Of a DNA stretch of 64,000 nt, positions 17,307-25,241 are shown piece after piece (within the stretch, counting starts at the first letter, position 1; every line of letters starts with the position of its first letter). The DNA is from Methanocella_A sp963769045 (GTDB lineage Archaea > Halobacteriota > Methanocellia > Methanocellales > Methanocellaceae): NCBI GenBank assembly GCA_963769045.1, contig CAVYKK010000015.1, positions 1 to 64,000 on the forward strand, given 5' to 3'. Below the pieces are notes generated by a model. It was not told where the DNA came from. It made no database searches and worked only from the letters and a program-made list of their open reading frames with translations. A program made the translations under genes and the position numbers.

Positions 17307-17757
17307 ATGGCAAGCTTTAAGAACAATGAAGAAGGCGTATCGGCTGTCATCGGTGTTATCCTGATGGTAGCGATCACGGTAATTCTCGCGGCAGTCATTG
17401 CTGCGTTCGTATTCCAGCTCGGTAACCAGTTACCGCAGAGCAGTCACACGGTCGGCGCGAATGTCGTCAGGACCAGCACCACGCCGGATATTATTGAAGT
17501 CAAGACGATGAGCGGTGACATCAATATGCTCAAGGCTGGCCTCAGTGCCACCGGCATGCGGACGCGACGTATAAAGTTGTATTAACCGATGGCACCACTG
17601 CAATGCCCTGTACATCAGCTGGTACAACGGTGCAACGTGCTTGTGCAAATGAGATTGGTACGGCAATGTACTTCTGGTTACGCCAAACACGGATGTCACC
17701 GTGATTGCCAATTACACTGACGGCACTACGTCCAACGTGTTCTCGGGCAAGATATAA
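17307..17757 (+). CDS. Archaeal type IV pilin (DUF1628-like), at least two frameshifts
   Basis: N-terminus MASFKNNEEGVSAVIGVILMV is a class III signal peptide: a short charged leader, then the hydrophobic assembly helix AVIGVILMVAITVILAAVIAAFVFQLG. The C-terminal part is scattered across frames: ATYKVVLTDGTTAMPCTSAG, then LVTPNTDVTVIANYTDGTTSNVFSGKI ending at TAA 17757. Frame changes lie near 17555-17565 and near 17680. The second pilin downstream ends with a matching FTDGTTTFVYSGKIL, which supports the repaired reading. Expected product about 150 residues, processed by an archaeal prepilin peptidase. Confidence 0.75.
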
Positions 17758-17787
17758 GTAAGCTGAAATGATAAAAGATCAAACGTG

Positions 17788-17821
17788 GGCCGCAGGAACT
17801 TTCTGCGGCCAATCCTTTATT
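17788..17821 (+). terminator. Terminator after pilin 1
   Basis: GGCCGCAG-gaacttt-CTGCGGCC, a perfect 8-bp stem, followed by CCTTTATTTTATTAT. Confidence 0.75.
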
Positions 17822-17945
17822 TTATTATCATAAAACATGCGACGGCAGAGTATCTTCTGCTGCGCTAGAAAAACCAGCTCTATGAAGCTGGAAAAACTGC
17901 ATGTAAAACGTAATTGCGGGGGGAATGAGCAAGGATGGATAGGAT

Positions 17946-18403
17946 ATGGCCCGAACCAGCAACCGCAATGACGAAGGCACATCGGCTAGTCATCGGCATC
18001 ATTCTAATTGTCGTGATTACCGTCGTACTCTCGGCAGTCGTAGCCGAGTTCGCATTCCAGCTGAACACTGATATTACCCCGCAGCACATCGTCGGCGTAA
18101 AGGTCACCAGGGTAAATTCCGATGTAATCAGGGTCACCACTATGGGCGACGTTATGGGGCTACTCACATCCGGCGGCGCAGGCCATTCCGATGCGACCCA
18201 GGCGACTTATACGTGTACAAATGATATTTCTGGATCACCGGTGAACTCCTTGTAAAGAAGATGGCTCGCCCGCTACCACTTATGATGCCAGCGTTATTGG
18301 CAGCAACATGTACTTCCCGGTCAGCCCTGGCGGGGAGATCACAGTCGTCGCCCATTTCACGGATGGTACTACTACCTTTGTCTATTCAGGCAAGATACTC
18401 TGA
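17946..18403 (+). CDS. Archaeal type IV pilin, paralogue of pilin 1 (frameshifted)
   Basis: ATG 17946 reads MARTSNRNDEGTSA, then one extra base near 17983 shifts the frame; the continuation is VIGIILIVVITVVLSAVVAEFAFQL, the pilin assembly helix, followed by GVKVTRVNSDVIRVTTMGDV. A second break near 18245-18270 leads to ASVIGSNMYFPVSPGGEITVV and FTDGTTTFVYSGKIL, stop 18403. Both the signal peptide and the C-terminal motif match pilin 1 at 17307, so the pair is a tandem duplication. Upstream sequence holds a CCAGCT/AGCTGG hairpin and TGTAAAA, as for pilin 1. Confidence 0.7.
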
Positions 18404-18679
18404 GCCATGATAATTTTCGATCCTTTTTACACGGATACTGACAGTGCCCCATCAGTCTCTTGTCCAGAGCAGCAACGCCGTCGTCATACGAATCGGCACC
18501 TTACAAATTAATAATTAGAAATTAAATAGAGAATGTTCATATTGGCATGCGACATATCATCTTTCAAGGAATGGTGCCATCAACTGCATTCCTGGTAAGT
18601 GGAAATATACGCTACCTGCCTTAACCTGTATCTGGTCAATACGGGTTAAGGCGGCGGCTCAATACATTTTTAATGACAT

Positions 18680-18973
18680 TTACGTCTTTGCGCGTGTCTC
18701 TTTTGCCCGTTCCAGGTACATGATATAGAAGATGAAAGACGTGATGTAAAAATTGATGGTCTCCCCGGTCAGCCCGATGCTTTTGATATAGGTGCGGATG
18801 CGCTCGAGGTCTGATCGGCTCATGGTGAGGTTCTGGACTCTGTTCAGTACCACGCCCGTACAGGCGATGATGCCCTGCAGCCGATGTTCGGGGAACCGGT
18901 ATTGATTCTGTAAAAAACGGTAAAAGCCGGTGAGGTTGATATGCTTCGCGTTGTCCTTCTCAGTTTTTAACAT
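18680..18973 (-). CDS. Small protein of unknown function
   Basis: 97 residues from ATG 18973 (MLKTEKDNAKHINLTGFYRF); longer readings upstream lack coding character. The product is helix-rich and basic, with RSDLERIRTYIKSIGLTGETINFYIT near the C-terminus. No family is recognised. It stands alone between the pilins and the membrane protein at 19128. The 275 bases between 18404 and 18679 show nothing definite. Confidence 0.45.
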   Translation of the reverse strand: MLKTEKDNAKHINLTGFYRFLQNQYRFPEHRLQGIIACTGVVLNRVQNLTMSRSDLERIRTYIKSIGLTGETINFYITSFIFYIMYLERAKETRAKT

Positions 18974-19127
18974 GATACTTACTATACCGGTGCGTATTAA
19001 TACCACACTAAAAGAAAATGCGACCTTACCAGGGGCGTTTCGGGATGCGTGACATCGTCCGGGACGGAAGACCCGGGCAGGCACGAGGGTTAACGGTTAT
19101 ACTGGCCGGACGGCGAAAGGAGGACGA

Positions 19128-19588
19128 TCAGGGCAATTTTCCGCGGATTTCACCGGCACGGCCGTTCCCGGGGCCTTTCAGGACCAGGTCTGCGATGCCG
19201 ACCATGAAAAACAGCGTGAACAGCAGGTACGCGATCATGTCGCCCCTGATCCCGAATATCCATAGCGTCGAGCCGGTCAGCGCGCCGGTCATGTTGGACG
19301 TCGGCCGCGAAGATGCCGACGATCGACGCGCCGATGCACGTCAGCTTGCACAGGTTGTCCAGCCTCGGCACGCTTTCGGGCAATGTAATATAGCATGATT
19401 GCGGCAATGCAGGTGAGCATGAGCTTGAAGACGATGACGGCCTCGATGCTGCCCAGATCATACAGGACGTTCGTCAGCAGGCCCAGCTCGTACTCGAACG
19501 TGCCGATCTGCCAGTAGACGAAGAGCGTCGATACTGCGTCCAGGACGCCGAAGCACAGTACCATCAGCAGAGGCCAGAATTTACGCAC
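19128..19588 (-). CDS. Four-helix membrane protein, paralogue of 41317-41781 (two frameshifts)
   Basis: GTG 19588, with GGGAG upstream, begins VRKFWPLLMVLCFGVLDAVSTLF, then WQIGTFEYELGLLTNVLYDLG and FKLMLTCIAAIMLYYIARK. A frame change near 19385 leads to CKLTCIGASIVGIFAA and another near 19300 to SNMTGALTGSTLWIFGIRGDM, MIAYLLFTLFFMVGIADLVL, ending at 19128. Each segment lines up with the intact gene at 41317 (DIFSTLAAYSYLGSFEYEK, SGASIAGLFVGTSNM, SSIWLLG), which supports the repaired frame. The DxxST and GTFEYE/GSFEYE motifs resemble DUF5658-type membrane proteins. Function is unknown. Confidence 0.65.
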
Positions 19589-19672
19589 GTGCGCACTCCC
19601 ATAAAATAATGCAGGGACTATGCCCTGTTGCGACCTATTGTTATTCGGCGCATGATTATAAAACCATTTGTG

Positions 19673-20118
19673 TATAGTCATTCCTGAATCTTTTTATACA
19701 TGCTGAGCCGGCACCTGACACTACGTATAGTCGTTGGTGAAATGCTGATTATGTGAGAAGGTATTCAACACAGAGTTCACAGAGTCCACAGGGTACACAG
19801 AGTACGTTTAAAGAACAGGCTGTCGCAGCTACTTTCTGAAAAGACTTCGTGTATAGTCATTCCTGGAATGTTGTATACAATGAGAAGGCATCAGACACAA
19901 AGGCCACAATGGCCACAAAGGCCACGAAGTCCTTTTTATAAAGGGGCTTCCATGAACCTTTTTAAACGTACGTTGTGGCCATTGTGGCCTTCGTGGCCTT
20001 TGTGTCAGGTGCCGGCTATCATGTACAAAAAGATATGCAAATAACTATACTCTGTGAACTCTGTGAACTCTGTGTCAGATACCTTATCGGTATACAAAAG
20101 TTACTCGAATGATATTTT
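19673..20118. repeat. Nested palindromic elements (at least two, plus an extra left end)
   Basis: Three left-type ends: 19673 (TATAGTCATTCCTGAATC), 19726 (TATAGTCGTTGGTGAAAT) and 19852 (TATAGTCATTCCTGGAAT). Two right-type ends, as reverse complements, finish near 20050 (GTATAGTTATTTGCATATC) and near 20118. The outer pair has CACAGAGTTCACAGAG arms (19770-19800 and 20050-20075); the inner pair has CACAAAGGCCACAATGGCC arms (19893-19930 and 19970-20006). GCCGGCACCTGACAC at 19708 recurs inverted at 20003. One element appears to sit inside the loop of another. The region 19589-20254 holds no gene. Confidence 0.75.
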
Positions 20119-20254
20119 TGTAGTCCCGTAGCGGCATATATTTCAAATTACACATCCGCTATACTTATGTACATTACATGCATAGGATATGCTGTTTAAC
20201 TAACCCGTAATCGCTTGCACGGGAGGTTTTCGTCTGTCACGCATAGATCGAGTC

Positions 20255-20827
20255 ATGAAGACGGCGGCCATCGTCGTCGCCATATTGCTGGTATCGCTAA
20301 CGTCCGTACAGTGTGCAGTCGCGCAGCATGAGGGCGGCAATGCCGCATTATCGGGGCCGGACGTCAGGGTCATCATGAAAGCGACGGGCGACTTGGTCGG
20401 CGGGGCAAAAGTGTATATCGACAACCTGCCTGCGGTCACTACGGACTCGAAGGGCAACCTGACACTCAAGGAAGCGCCTGCGGCGGGCAATCATACGGTG
20501 ACGGTCGTAAAGAACGGGCTGCAGAACGCGACCATCACGACCGACTTCGCGACGAAGCCTGCCCTGGTGAGCATGACCCCCGCGAAGGGCAAGAACCTCA
20601 CCATCCACATCACCGATAAAAGCTCTAAAGCAGGCATTGCAAACGCAGAGGTATTTAACAACAAATACCTGATGGGCAGCACCGATGCCGATGGAAACCT
20701 GAATATCGGCGATTTCCCGCAGGGCTTATACCTCATCAAGCTCAGCAAGGACGGATACAAGACGTCCACGACACTGCTCATCGTCTTCTCCAACAGGACG
20801 CAGAGCTACACGATGACGCCAGCATAA
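20255..20827 (+). CDS. Exported protein with two carboxypeptidase-regulatory-like (PEGA/CarbopepD) domains
   Basis: 190 residues: signal peptide (MKTAAIVVAILLVSLTSVQ, CAVAQ), then two beta-sandwich repeats. The first has VRVIMKATGDLVGGAKVYIDN, TDSKGNLTLKEAPAGNHTVTVVKNG (in part), and the second has LTIHITDKSSKAGIANAEVF, STDADGNLNIGDFPQGLYLIKL. The T/S-D-x-x-G-N-L pattern and G-x-Y/H-T/L-I/V end-strand are typical of CarboxypepD_reg-like modules. No membrane anchor, so it is secreted or attached through partners. Function is unknown. Confidence 0.65.
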   Translation: MKTAAIVVAILLVSLTSVQCAVAQHEGGNAALSGPDVRVIMKATGDLVGGAKVYIDNLPAVTTDSKGNLTLKEAPAAGNHTVTVVKNGLQNATITTDFATKPALVSMTPAKGKNLTIHITDKSSKAGIANAEVFNNKYLMGSTDADGNLNIGDFPQGLYLIKLSKDGYKTSTTLLIVFSNRTQSYTMTPA

Positions 20828-20838
20828 ACCAGCGTCAT

Positions 20839-20876
20839 CGGGCGGGTTATATGCCTGCCCGTCTTCAACTTTTTTA
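20839..20876 (+). terminator. Terminator after 20255-20827
   Basis: CGGGCGGG-ttatat-GCCTGCCCG stem-loop followed within 10 nt by a run of six T. Confidence 0.7.
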
Positions 20877-20880
20877 GTGC

Positions 20881-21073
20881 ATTCACCTGAATGTTGTATA
20901 CGCTCAGCCGGCACCTAACACAACGTACACAACGGTACACGACGTACACGACGTTTTAATAGTAAGGCTACGCGTGGCCATTACTTTAAAAACGTTGTGT
21001 ACGTCGTGTCCGTCGTGTCCGTTGTGTTTGGTGCCTGCCAGCCTGTGCAAAAAGTTTCACGTATAACTATACT
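20881..21073. repeat. Palindromic 9-nt-period element upstream of mmp10
   Basis: Left end ATTCACCTGAATGTTGTATAC, then GCCGGCACCTAACAC and arms of ACACAACGTAC/GTACACGAC type (20920-20955); right arm 20992-21030 with GTCGTGTCCGTTGTGT, then the right end GTATAACTATAC (21061-21072), the inverted form of the terminal motif. The loop is about 36 nt. Confidence 0.8.
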
Positions 21074-21179
21074 CATGTTGTTTCGTGTCGTGTGCACGTT
21101 CTCAGTGTACACAGCTTTTCTAGATGGCTTCGTGAATGAAAAACTTATTATTTCATCGCCGTCATACCATGCAGCTATC

Positions 21180-22433
21180 ATGGTCGAGGTACTGGCGGAC
21201 GTAGGCGGCAGCCCGGGTAAGGACTGCCGGGGCTTTTGTAAGTATTGCTATTTCAGGCTGGCAAAGGACGTCCCTGCGTTCGGGTGCAAGTATTGCATGC
21301 CGTACCAGAAGGGGTGTGACTATTGCTCGAAGAGCGTCAAAGAGCAGTATCCCGGCTTCAAGCCGCTGATGATGGTCGCCTCCGAGGTCCAGCAGTCGCT
21401 GATGTTCAACCGCGGCGTCGACAAGATCACGGTCAGCGGCGGCGGAGACGTGAGCTGTTATCCGCAATTGAAGGAGCTGGTACAGTTCCTGGGGCAGTTC
21501 GGCATCCCCATCCACCTTGGCTATACGAGCGGCAAGGGCTTTGAAGGCGCCGACGATGCGGACTTTTACATCGAGAACGGCGTCACCGAAGTCACGTTCA
21601 CCGTCTTCTCCGCAGACCCGAAGAAGCGGAAAGAGTACATGAACGATAAGCACCCGGAAGAGTCGCTGGAAGCGCTCCGGCGTTTCTGCAAGCACTGCGA
21701 TGTCTATGCGGCGTCTGTGCTCATTCCCGGCGTGAACGATGGCGATGACCTGAAAAAGACCTGCGACCTCCTGCAAAAATGGGGCGCGAAAGGTGTTATC
21801 CTGATGCGGTTCGCGAACTCGGTGGAGCAGGGCCTGATCCTGTCCAACGCGCCGCTCATCAAGGGCGTCAAGCCCCATACGGTGCAGGAATTCGAGGCTA
21901 TCGTGCATGACGTCGCCTCGCGTTACAAGTTCCGGGTGACGGGCACGCCGCTGGGCGACCCGAAGACCGGTTCCCCGTTCGCCATCCGCCATCACCCGAA
22001 GCTGCTTAAGAAGCTCCCGGCGGTCACTAAGGAAGCCACGCTCATCACGGGCAGCGTCGCGGCTCCTATGCTGGCGGAGATATTTAAAAAGCTGGGCGGC
22101 ACCGTGAATGTGGTGCCGGTGAAAAAGGAGATCGCGTGCCTGATGACCATTGACGATGTCCGGGCTCTCGACCTCAAGGATGTCAAAGACACGGTGCTGT
22201 TCCCTGGCCGTGCTTTCGTCTGGGACCGGGAGATGGAAGAAACGCTCACCATCGATGGCGTCGACCGTCTTGTGCGCCGCGGCCCGGACCGTCTGACGGC
22301 AGACGGCGAGATGACTATCGGCATGAAGAAGGAAGAGATACTGGAGTTCGAGGTCGAAGCGTTTACCGAGCTGATCAATATGATCAACGCTTACGGCCTG
22401 CCGCCGGGCCACAAAGGCACGAAGGTAAAATAA
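21180..22433 (+). CDS. mmp10: Methyl-coenzyme M reductase arginine methyltransferase Mmp10 (radical SAM)
   Basis: 417 residues. Installs the C5 methyl group on an active-site arginine of McrA; family known as methanogenesis marker 10, a B12-dependent radical SAM enzyme. The N-terminus MVEVLADVGGSPGKDCRGFCKYCYF carries the CxxxCxxC cluster motif, followed by a Cys-rich segment (FGCKYCMPYQKGCDYCSKSV) and SGGGDVSCYPQL. Start set at ATG 21180 because M(V/I)EVLxDVGG is the usual N-terminus. The C-terminus PPGHKGTKVK reads through an 9-nt-unit remnant (CACAAAGGCACGAAGG), and a palindromic element begins at the very next base after the stop. It works on the same enzyme that the atwA-mmp cluster activates. 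Confidence 0.9.
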   Translation: MVEVLADVGGSPGKDCRGFCKYCYFRLAKDVPAFGCKYCMPYQKGCDYCSKSVKEQYPGFKPLMMVASEVQQSLMFNRGVDKITVSGGGDVSCYPQLKELVQFLGQFGIPIHLGYTSGKGFEGADDADFYIENGVTEVTFTVFSADPKKRKEYMNDKHPEESLEALRRFCKHCDVYAASVLIPGVNDGDDLKKTCDLLQKWGAKGVILMRFANSVEQGLILSNAPLIKGVKPHTVQEFEAIVHDVASRYKFRVTGTPLGDPKTGSPFAIRHHPKLLKKLPAVTKEATLITGSVAAPMLAEIFKKLGGTVNVVPVKKEIACLMTIDDVRALDLKDVKDTVLFPGRAFVWDREMEETLTIDGVDRLVRRGPDRLTADGEMTIGMKKEEILEFEVEAFTELINMINAYGLPPGHKGTKVK

Positions 22434-22712
22434 GACATAGTCATTCTCATAACTTTTTAGACTTTAAAGCCCGGTACACCGCATCACTATCTGTTTGTCC
22501 TGGCGCTCTTGGCGCTCGTCTTGGCGCTCTTGGCGAGAAATCCGTACTGCGTGCGCCTTAACAGAGTAAAGATACCGGCTCGGTCAAGGCGATGCGTACC
22601 AGAACTAAAGAACCGTTTTATTCTCGCCAAGAACGCCAAGACGAGCGCCAAGAGCGCCAGGACTGATGCCATAAAGGCAAAAATGTGCATAAAAAGTTTC
22701 AAGAATGACTGA
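22434..22712. repeat. Palindromic element with CTCTTGGCG arms
   Basis: Left end CATAGTCATTCTCATAACTT (22436) and right end, on the minus strand, AGTCATTCTTGAAACTTTTT (22710-22691) are inverted termini. Arms: TGGCGCTCTTGGCGCTCG (22500-22540) and its complement CGCCAAGAGCGCCA type (22622-22662). The loop is about 80 nt. Arm order is pyrimidine-rich first, the reverse of every other element here. Confidence 0.85.
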
Positions 22713-22791
22713 CACAAAGAAGGCGCGGGATAGCCCGTCCGGGAAAAAGTACCCCTATCGTTTTTATTTTTGCCTGTCCGACGTTTGAACG

Positions 22792-23391
22792 ATGCAGGTT
22801 TCTCAGTTACTCTTCGAGATCAAAAACAGGGACGGCTATGTCAAATGCGAGTTCTATAACGGCGGCTCTAACAAAGGCGTCATCTACATGCATGGCGTCG
22901 GGGGCGGCACACACGGGCCTGCGAACATCTACCACCCGCTGGCCGAGGACCTGGTGAGGTCCGGCATATCGTCACTTTTAATCAACTGCCGTTACGACTC
23001 CGATCTCGACGAATGCATATCCGACGTGCTCGCCTGCATCGACTACCTGGACCGGCAATATGGGATTACCATTATCGGGCTGATCGGGTGGTCGTTTGGC
23101 GGAGCAGTGGTCATCTCAGCCGCTGTCCATGACAAGCGCGTGAGAACGGTGGTCACTGTCGCCAGCCAGTCCTACGGCACCGATGGCGTCAGGAAGATCA
23201 CGCCGAGGCCTATCCTGCTTATCCACGGCACCGGTGATAAGACGCTTTCCTGTGAATGCTCGGTCGATATCGCAAAGCGGGCCGGTGAGCCGAAGAAGCT
23301 GGTTTTGTTCGAAGGTGCCGATCACTGCCTCAGCCAGGACGGGGACGAGCTGTTCAAGCTGGTCAGGGACTGGTTCGTCAAATACCTATAG
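22792..23391 (+). CDS. Alpha/beta hydrolase (dienelactone hydrolase-like)
   Basis: 199 residues, no signal peptide. Catalytic triad visible: nucleophile Ser in GWSFGG (about residue 96), Asp in HGTGDKTL (about residue 149) and His in GADHCLS (about residue 178). HGVGGGTHGP near residue 34 is a candidate oxyanion hole. Substrate is unknown. Single gene with no obvious operon partner. Confidence 0.75.
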   Translation: MQVSQLLFEIKNRDGYVKCEFYNGGSNKGVIYMHGVGGGTHGPANIYHPLAEDLVRSGISSLLINCRYDSDLDECISDVLACIDYLDRQYGITIIGLIGWSFGGAVVISAAVHDKRVRTVVTVASQSYGTDGVRKITPRPILLIHGTGDKTLSCECSVDIAKRAGEPKKLVLFEGADHCLSQDGDELFKLVRDWFVKYL

Positions 23392-23489
23392 GATCAGAAA
23401 TGCCGTAGCGTCGCACCTATATTTTTAACAAAAATTTTATGAATCGACGACTGAAAAGACTGCCTTTTTTATGAGAGCCCTCGTCCGGG

Positions 23490-23590
23490 TCACACGTGCG
23501 CGCGCGAGCGCCCGTGCGGCCTGCAACGAATTGCCGGACAGGTTTTTCATCACCTATGCCTGACCGGGTTCCCGGTTATCAGCCGACCCC
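23490..23590. repeat. GCGCGC element, copy A
   Basis: TGCGCGCGCGAGCGCCCGT, then CTGCAACGAATTGCC, GGTTTTTCATC and TGCCTGACCGGG. The same order of blocks recurs at 25136-25210 with about 80 per cent identity over 100 bases. It lies between convergent genes. Confidence 0.7.
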
Positions 23591-23603
23591 TGGCTTATTG
23601 ATA

Positions 23604-24086
23604 TTAGTCAGTCTTGCCGTTCTTGTGGTTATGGTTCTCCACGACCACGCACCCGTCGCAATCCGCTTTTTTATCGTCGTCATCCGGGATGCCGTCGCGG
23701 TCCTCCTCGAAGACACGCATGGCCTGTGCCAGTGCAGCGGTGTTCGATAATGCGCTGGCCAGCAGGATGGCCTCGAAGACTTCGTCCTTGGATATGCCTT
23801 TCCTGTGCGCGACGCGCAGGTGCATGCGCAGGCAGTGATCGCACTTCAGCGCCGTGGCCACGCCGATCGTGATCAGCTCGACGGTCTTCTCGTCGAGGTG
23901 CTCGGGGTTCCGCAGCACGGCGTCGTCGTAGATGATCTTCGGCAGGAGCACGTTGGGCCGGTCGCTCATCGACTTCAGGACGAATGGCACTTCGCCATAG
24001 TCGTCCTCGATGTTCTTCAGCAGCTCCTGTACCGCTGCGTCGGGCTCTTTTCCGAAGAGGTTTTTCAAGGTGTTTTCGAACTTCAA
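23604..24086 (-). CDS. Carboxymuconolactone decarboxylase / AhpD-like protein
   Basis: 160 residues. Contains the AhpD-type redox motif CDHC within ALKCDHCLRMHLRVAHRKG (about residues 78-96), plus the usual helices LITIGVATAL before it and EVFEAILLASALSNTAAL after it. Members act as alkylhydroperoxidase-like thiol proteins or decarboxylases. The C-terminal tail is Asp-rich then has CDGC and HNHKNGK, which could bind metal. Specific substrate cannot be told. Confidence 0.75.
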   Translation of the reverse strand: MKFENTLKNLFGKEPDAAVQELLKNIEDDYGEVPFVLKSMSDRPNVLLPKIIYDDAVLRNPEHLDEKTVELITIGVATALKCDHCLRMHLRVAHRKGISKDEVFEAILLASALSNTAALAQAMRVFEEDRDGIPDDDDKKADCDGCVVVENHNHKNGKTD

Positions 24087-24422
24087 CTTATATCACGCCT
24101 GTCCTACCTGCCGGTTCACTTATTTATCCGCCTGCGAGTATTTATATGTATCCGGCTGTTGGCAGGAGAACGCTTTTGCCATGGACGCCGGTTATATGGC
24201 TGCATGCGAAACATTCCCATATGGCAGGGCATGCCGGCACAATCAATAAGCTGGCCACCTGAGCGAACGGGGATACACCTGCTGCAGTCAATTTTCTGCC
24301 GTTCATGCAGGTTGCCACACTGATCACCATGTCGATCGCGGCATCGCCCGGGCTTTTATTATAATTCTAAACTGTTGTTCAGACTCAAAAGGTTTAAATC
24401 GTAAGATCAGAATGATCAGTCT
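24087..24422. other. Intergenic region between divergent genes
   Basis: 336 bases without a supportable gene. A TATA-like GGTTTAAATCG at about 24389 lies 34 nt before the ATG of the surface protein and resembles AGTTTAAATCG upstream of rpl7ae. Confidence 0.4.
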
Positions 24423-25043
24423 ATGTTCGGTCGAACGGCCATCCTCTTATTTACTGGAGCGCTATTCCTCGCGTTAGCCGTGCCGGCCGCATATGCCGAC
24501 CAGTACATCCCTCTCGACGAGAAGTTCACGATGAACGGGAAGAATATCGATGTCTATCTGCTCGGGCTGAACATCGGCAGTGAGGAAAGGAGCAACATTC
24601 ATTATAACGTCGACCCCCAGTCCGTTTACTGGGTCCGCCTGGACTACCAGTACGACAATTTCGGGGACAATCGGGACGAAGCTTTTGTCACGCCTGTGCT
24701 TATCGACAGTAACGGCAACCAGTACCGGTACAATACCAACGAGCCGACGACGCAATGGGTAAACCCGCATTTGAGGACAGGCACGTTCTGGCTGGAAATC
24801 CCTGTGCCTAAGAACGCGACACTGACCGAGATCGTCTTCAAGGACGGCACGATCGACCATTCGTTCTTACTCTCCAAACCTACGGTGACCCCTGCCGCCG
24901 GCACGCCAACCCCTATTGGCCCGTCACCGACGCCCGGAGGCGCAAGCTGGCATGACTGTATCCCGCTGATACCTTTTGGCATGGCGGGCGGCCTCGCCGC
25001 AGTTGGCATGGTCATCAACCGCACCGGCATTAAGAAACGCTGA
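24423..25043 (+). CDS. Exported surface protein, third member of the 1624/2318 family
   Basis: 206 residues: signal peptide (FGRTAILLFTGALFLALAV, PAAYADQ), a beta-rich domain beginning YIPLDEKFTMNGKNIDVYL, a Pro/Thr linker (TPAAGTPTPIGPSPTPGG) and a C-terminal membrane helix (LIPFGMAGGLAAVGMVI) ending NRTGIKKR. Shared phrases with the other two: IPLDxx at the domain start, YxVDPxSV (here NVDPQSV), PVPKNATLTEIVF and the anchor with basic tail. Function is unknown. Confidence 0.65.
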   Translation: MFGRTAILLFTGALFLALAVPAAYADQYIPLDEKFTMNGKNIDVYLLGLNIGSEERSNIHYNVDPQSVYWVRLDYQYDNFGDNRDEAFVTPVLIDSNGNQYRYNTNEPTTQWVNPHLRTGTFWLEIPVPKNATLTEIVFKDGTIDHSFLLSKPTVTPAAGTPTPIGPSPTPGGASWHDCIPLIPFGMAGGLAAVGMVINRTGIKKR

Positions 25044-25129
25044 TGATGCCAGAGGCCGGGAAGAGTCGACAGGTCGCCATTTTGTGACTCTTGGAAAAAA
25101 ATTTCAGGAAAGACGTCTGTTAAGCCCAT

Positions 25130-25236
25130 CTGCCTGCGCATGCGCGCGCGAGCGCCCGTCAGGTCTGCAACGAATTGCCCTGCCCGTTTTTCATCCATTT
25201 TGCCTGACCGGGGCTCCGGTCGTCAGCCCGCTCCGG
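25130..25236. repeat. GCGCGC element, copy B
   Basis: TGCGCGCGCGAGCGCCCGT, CTGCAACGAATTGCC, GTTTTTCATC and TGCCTGACCGGGG in the same order as copy A at 23490. It lies between the convergent surface-protein gene and mmp7. Confidence 0.7.
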
Positions 25237-25241
25237 GCATC

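Noticed and set aside
19673..20118. Insertion sequence with transposase
   Set aside because: No coding frame of transposase type lies in or near the element; only repeat structure is present.
21162..22412. Long minus-strand open frame opposite mmp10
   Set aside because: Antisense shadow of mmp10, His/Asp/Arg-rich product with no domain.
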